Part shown: positions 5,909-7,427 of the stretch, piece after piece | Position numbering within the stretch: position 1 is the first letter of the stretch | How the letters are laid out: each line of letters starts with the position of its first letter | NCBI GenBank assembly: GCA_964569015.1 | Contig: CAZMSN010000074.1 | Coordinates: 1-7,427, forward strand | DNA length: 7,427 nt | Source: CAYQEC01 sp964569015 | GTDB taxonomy: Bacteria > Actinomycetota > Acidimicrobiia > Spongiisociales > UBA5794 | Direction: 5' to 3' | Program-made: the position numbers and the translations under genes | Notes under the pieces: generated by a model | The model's input: the letters and a program-made list of their open reading frames with translations, nothing else | Told to the model about the DNA's origin: nothing | Database searches by the model: none

Positions 5909-5914
5909 GCCGCG
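5900..5914 (+). terminator. Inverted repeat spanning the bL37-like stop codon
   Basis: CGCGGCT-G-AGCCGCG is a perfect 7-bp inverted repeat that includes the TGA stop (5906-5908). It can form a 5-bp GC stem with a 5-nt loop. Only a CTCTTT follows at 5921-5926, so it is at best a weak terminator. The rest of the 104-nt gap to the convergent lipoprotein gene (5909-6012) shows nothing else I can name. Confidence 0.25.
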
Positions 5915-6012
5915 CCGAGGCTCTTTCGCGCTCCCGTCTCGATGCCGCCGGTGGTTTCGACGCGTCGAGTCACATCGCCGACCGTAACGAATCGGCCCGC
6001 CGCAGAGAAGAC

Positions 6013-7338
6013 CTACGGGACGATCATCTGGGATCTGATCGCAGTGCCCAGGGACGAGTCGGTGGCAGCAATGAAGATCAGGCCGTCGCCGATCTGTCTG
6101 ATGAAGACGTAGAGACCGCCGTTGTCAAAGAGAAGGCCGCCCCCGGTCTCGATTCCTTCCCCGGCGCCCATGACGGTCTTGGCGTGCTCGATGAGTCCCG
6201 AGGTGAGCTCTGTGGCGTCCTCCTCGACATCGCCCCGGTAGGCCAAGGCGAATGCGACGTCGTCCTCGTCGAACAGGACCTGATAGGCGTCGCCTCCCCA
6301 ACCGTCGGCGGCTTGGGTGAGCAAGCCGGGCGTGACGGTGTCGGTCAACAGCAGCCGAAGGCTGAGCTCGCCGAAGGTGGATTCCTCGTGTGTCGTGTAG
6401 CCGTCGACGGCGAGACCGAGTGAAGGCACCTGCCGTATGGTCTCGCCTGCCTGGTAGCGCTCAGGGTGCAGGATCTGCTCGGTTGAGATCGGGGACTCGC
6501 CGTAGGCCTGGTCGAGGGCGGCGATGCCGCCGCTGTCGATGAGTTGACCAACGAAGGTCTGCCCTGCCTCGTAAGGGAAGAGCAGGCTCGACATCATCCA
6601 ATCCGGCACCGAGGACAGCACCGTGGTGTCGGCCGCGAGCGCCTCGGTGGCGAGGGCGAGCTGGTCGGCGGGAGAGAGTTCCTGGATGTAGACGAGCTGG
6701 AAGTAGGTCGCGTCGCCCTCGACGAGGGCCTGGAGAGCGCCCGCCTCGTCGAAACGGTCGCCCTCGACGAGCTCATCGAGGGCGTCGGAGAAATCGAAAT
6801 GCTGGTCGCCGAGGGCGTGCACCAGCTCGTGGACCACGGTGGAACGGTCGGCAGGGCCAAGCTCCCCGGCCTCGCCTCCCACCACCAGCTCCCCGGTGTC
6901 GCCGTCGTAGAAGCCCAAGACCTGCTCGCTGTAGAGATCGAGGTACATCTGCTCGAGATCGTCCCCGGCGTCGAGGATGCCGAGCATCCGGTACACCCTG
7001 GTGTCGATGGCCAGTTCCTCGGAGACGAGTTCCTCCTCGAGATCCTCCCGCACTCGGGCGGCCAAGGCCTCCGGGCCGAGGATCGTCACATCGGGCTCGT
7101 CGATGAACTCGAGGCCACGCAGGTCCTCGGCGGTTTCGACGAGAGCGGCGATCTCGTCCCGCAGCCCGGTGATCACGTCTTCGTCGACGTTCGGGTCATC
7201 GGGCGTCGCCGTGGTGGTGGACGTCGGCGCGGCCGTCGTCGAGGTGGAGGTGTCCGAGCCTCCCGAGGTACACGCGGCGAGCGCCGTCGCCAGAGCGACG
7301 GCGAGCACGACACTACGGAAGCGGGAAGGTCCGGCCAT
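6013..7338 (-). CDS. Secreted lipoprotein with HExxH...EGDA metallopeptidase-like signature
   Basis: This 441-aa protein starts with a lipoprotein signal peptide: basic residues to R8, a hydrophobic stretch (9-22) and the lipobox LAAC with C23 as the lipidation site. A Ser/Thr-rich linker (about 24-46) follows, as in many actinobacterial surface lipoproteins. The mature part contains VVHELVHALGDQHFD (168-182), an HExxH motif with H170, E171 and H174. About 33 residues later comes LVEGDAT (205-211), whose E207 could be the third zinc ligand of a gluzincin-like peptidase. FPYEAGQTFV (254-263) and STEQILHPERY (285-295) recur in uncharacterised HExxH proteins of this kind, as I recall. Substrate and activity are unknown; loss of activity cannot be excluded. 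It would sit on the outer face of the membrane. The neighbouring genes suggest no pathway. The ATG start is fixed by the signal peptide. Confidence 0.88.
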   Translation of the reverse strand: MAGPSRFRSVVLAVALATALAACTSGGSDTSTSTTAAPTSTTTATPDDPNVDEDVITGLRDEIAALVETAEDLRGLEFIDEPDVTILGPEALAARVREDLEEELVSEELAIDTRVYRMLGILDAGDDLEQMYLDLYSEQVLGFYDGDTGELVVGGEAGELGPADRSTVVHELVHALGDQHFDFSDALDELVEGDRFDEAGALQALVEGDATYFQLVYIQELSPADQLALATEALAADTTVLSSVPDWMMSSLLFPYEAGQTFVGQLIDSGGIAALDQAYGESPISTEQILHPERYQAGETIRQVPSLGLAVDGYTTHEESTFGELSLRLLLTDTVTPGLLTQAADGWGGDAYQVLFDEDDVAFALAYRGDVEEDATELTSGLIEHAKTVMGAGEGIETGGGLLFDNGGLYVFIRQIGDGLIFIAATDSSLGTAIRSQMIVP

Positions 7339-7348
7339 TCCGGATGCC

Positions 7349-7354
7349 AGGGTA
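7349..7354 (-). promoter_or_regulatory. Candidate -10 (TANNNT) for the lipoprotein gene
   Basis: TACCCT on the minus strand lies 10 nt before the ATG at 7338, the same distance as TACTCT before the bL37-like gene. No Shine-Dalgarno sequence lies between it and the ATG, so a very short leader is possible. There is no clear -35. Confidence 0.22.
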
Positions 7355-7402
7355 CCGCCGGCAGCGGCTTGTGCTGCGCCTCTCGGCCCGGCGGGCCCGC
7401 CG

Positions 7403-7427
7403 CTAGGGCTCGATCACCTCGCCCTTG
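7403..7427 (-). CDS. Possible 3' end of an upstream gene (partial)
   Basis: On the minus strand an open frame enters from the window edge and reads KGEVIEP before a TAG at 7405-7403. Seven codons are too few to identify a product, or even to be sure that it is coding. Codon use (AAG GGC GAG GTG ATC GAG CCC) suits this genome. If real, it would lie about 64 nt upstream of the lipoprotein gene in the same direction. Confidence 0.35.

Noticed and set aside
5761..5973. N-terminal extension of the DUF192 protein to 173 residues
   Set aside because: It would overlap the divergent bL37-like gene, is rich in Arg and has no domain match. A GTG at 5760 has a good ribosome site.
7385..7402. GC palindrome (CGGCGGGCCCGCCG at 7389-7402) and a 5-bp stem with 3-nt loop (7385-7397) near the right edge
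   Set aside because: There is no T run on either strand and the stem is very short; such palindromes are expected by chance at this base composition.
1..7427. CRISPR arrays, insertion sequences, phage genes, toxin-antitoxin or defence modules
   Set aside because: No regularly spaced repeats, transposase motifs, terminal inverted repeats or toxin-like partner for the AbrB-type gene were seen on either strand.

Overview
The window is high-GC bacterial chromosome with densely packed housekeeping genes and no sign of mobile DNA. It most likely comes from an actinobacterium (Actinomycetota). Four points support this: the metG-tatD-rsmA-ispE gene order; a MetRS of the 'AWPYA..PRHLGH' type; a 27-residue basic peptide resembling mycobacterial ribosomal protein bL37; and frequent GTG/TTG starts. 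An Acidimicrobiia-like lineage is plausible from the Ser/Thr-rich lipoprotein linker and the AbrB-type regulator, but this is inference.

Layout, low to high coordinates. Positions 1-72 hold tRNA-Gln(UUG) on the minus strand. Next is a tight minus-strand operon, transcribed from 4261 down to 112: metG, tatD, rsmA, ispE. Its genes are separated by 3 nt or overlap by 4 nt and 1 nt. Facing away from metG on the plus strand, across about 98 bp, is a small AbrB-family regulator (4360-4593) with a C-terminal CxxC/CxxC zinc-site candidate and a TTG start. It runs head-on into rsmI (4599-5447, minus) with only 5 nt between stops. rsmI lies 4 nt downstream of a 102-residue DUF192 gene (5452-5760, minus). 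Divergent from DUF192 is the tiny bL37-like gene (5825-5908, plus). The last complete gene (6013-7338, minus) encodes a secreted lipoprotein with an HExxH...EGDA metallopeptidase-like signature. A few codons of another minus-strand reading frame may enter at the right edge.

Functionally the region is dominated by translation: methionyl-tRNA synthetase, two 16S rRNA methyltransferases (RsmA acting on the helix-45 adenines, RsmI on C1402), a ribosomal protein and a tRNA. IspE adds isoprenoid-precursor synthesis and TatD a nuclease-type metal hydrolase. I see no CRISPR array, insertion sequence, prophage, toxin-antitoxin pair or defence system. The observations most worth following are the bL37-like micro-gene, the altered KMSKS loop of MetRS, the regulator wedged between metG and rsmI, and the predicted lipoprotein peptidase. 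I do not think the window holds an undescribed multi-gene system. No stretch over 300 bases lacks a gene.
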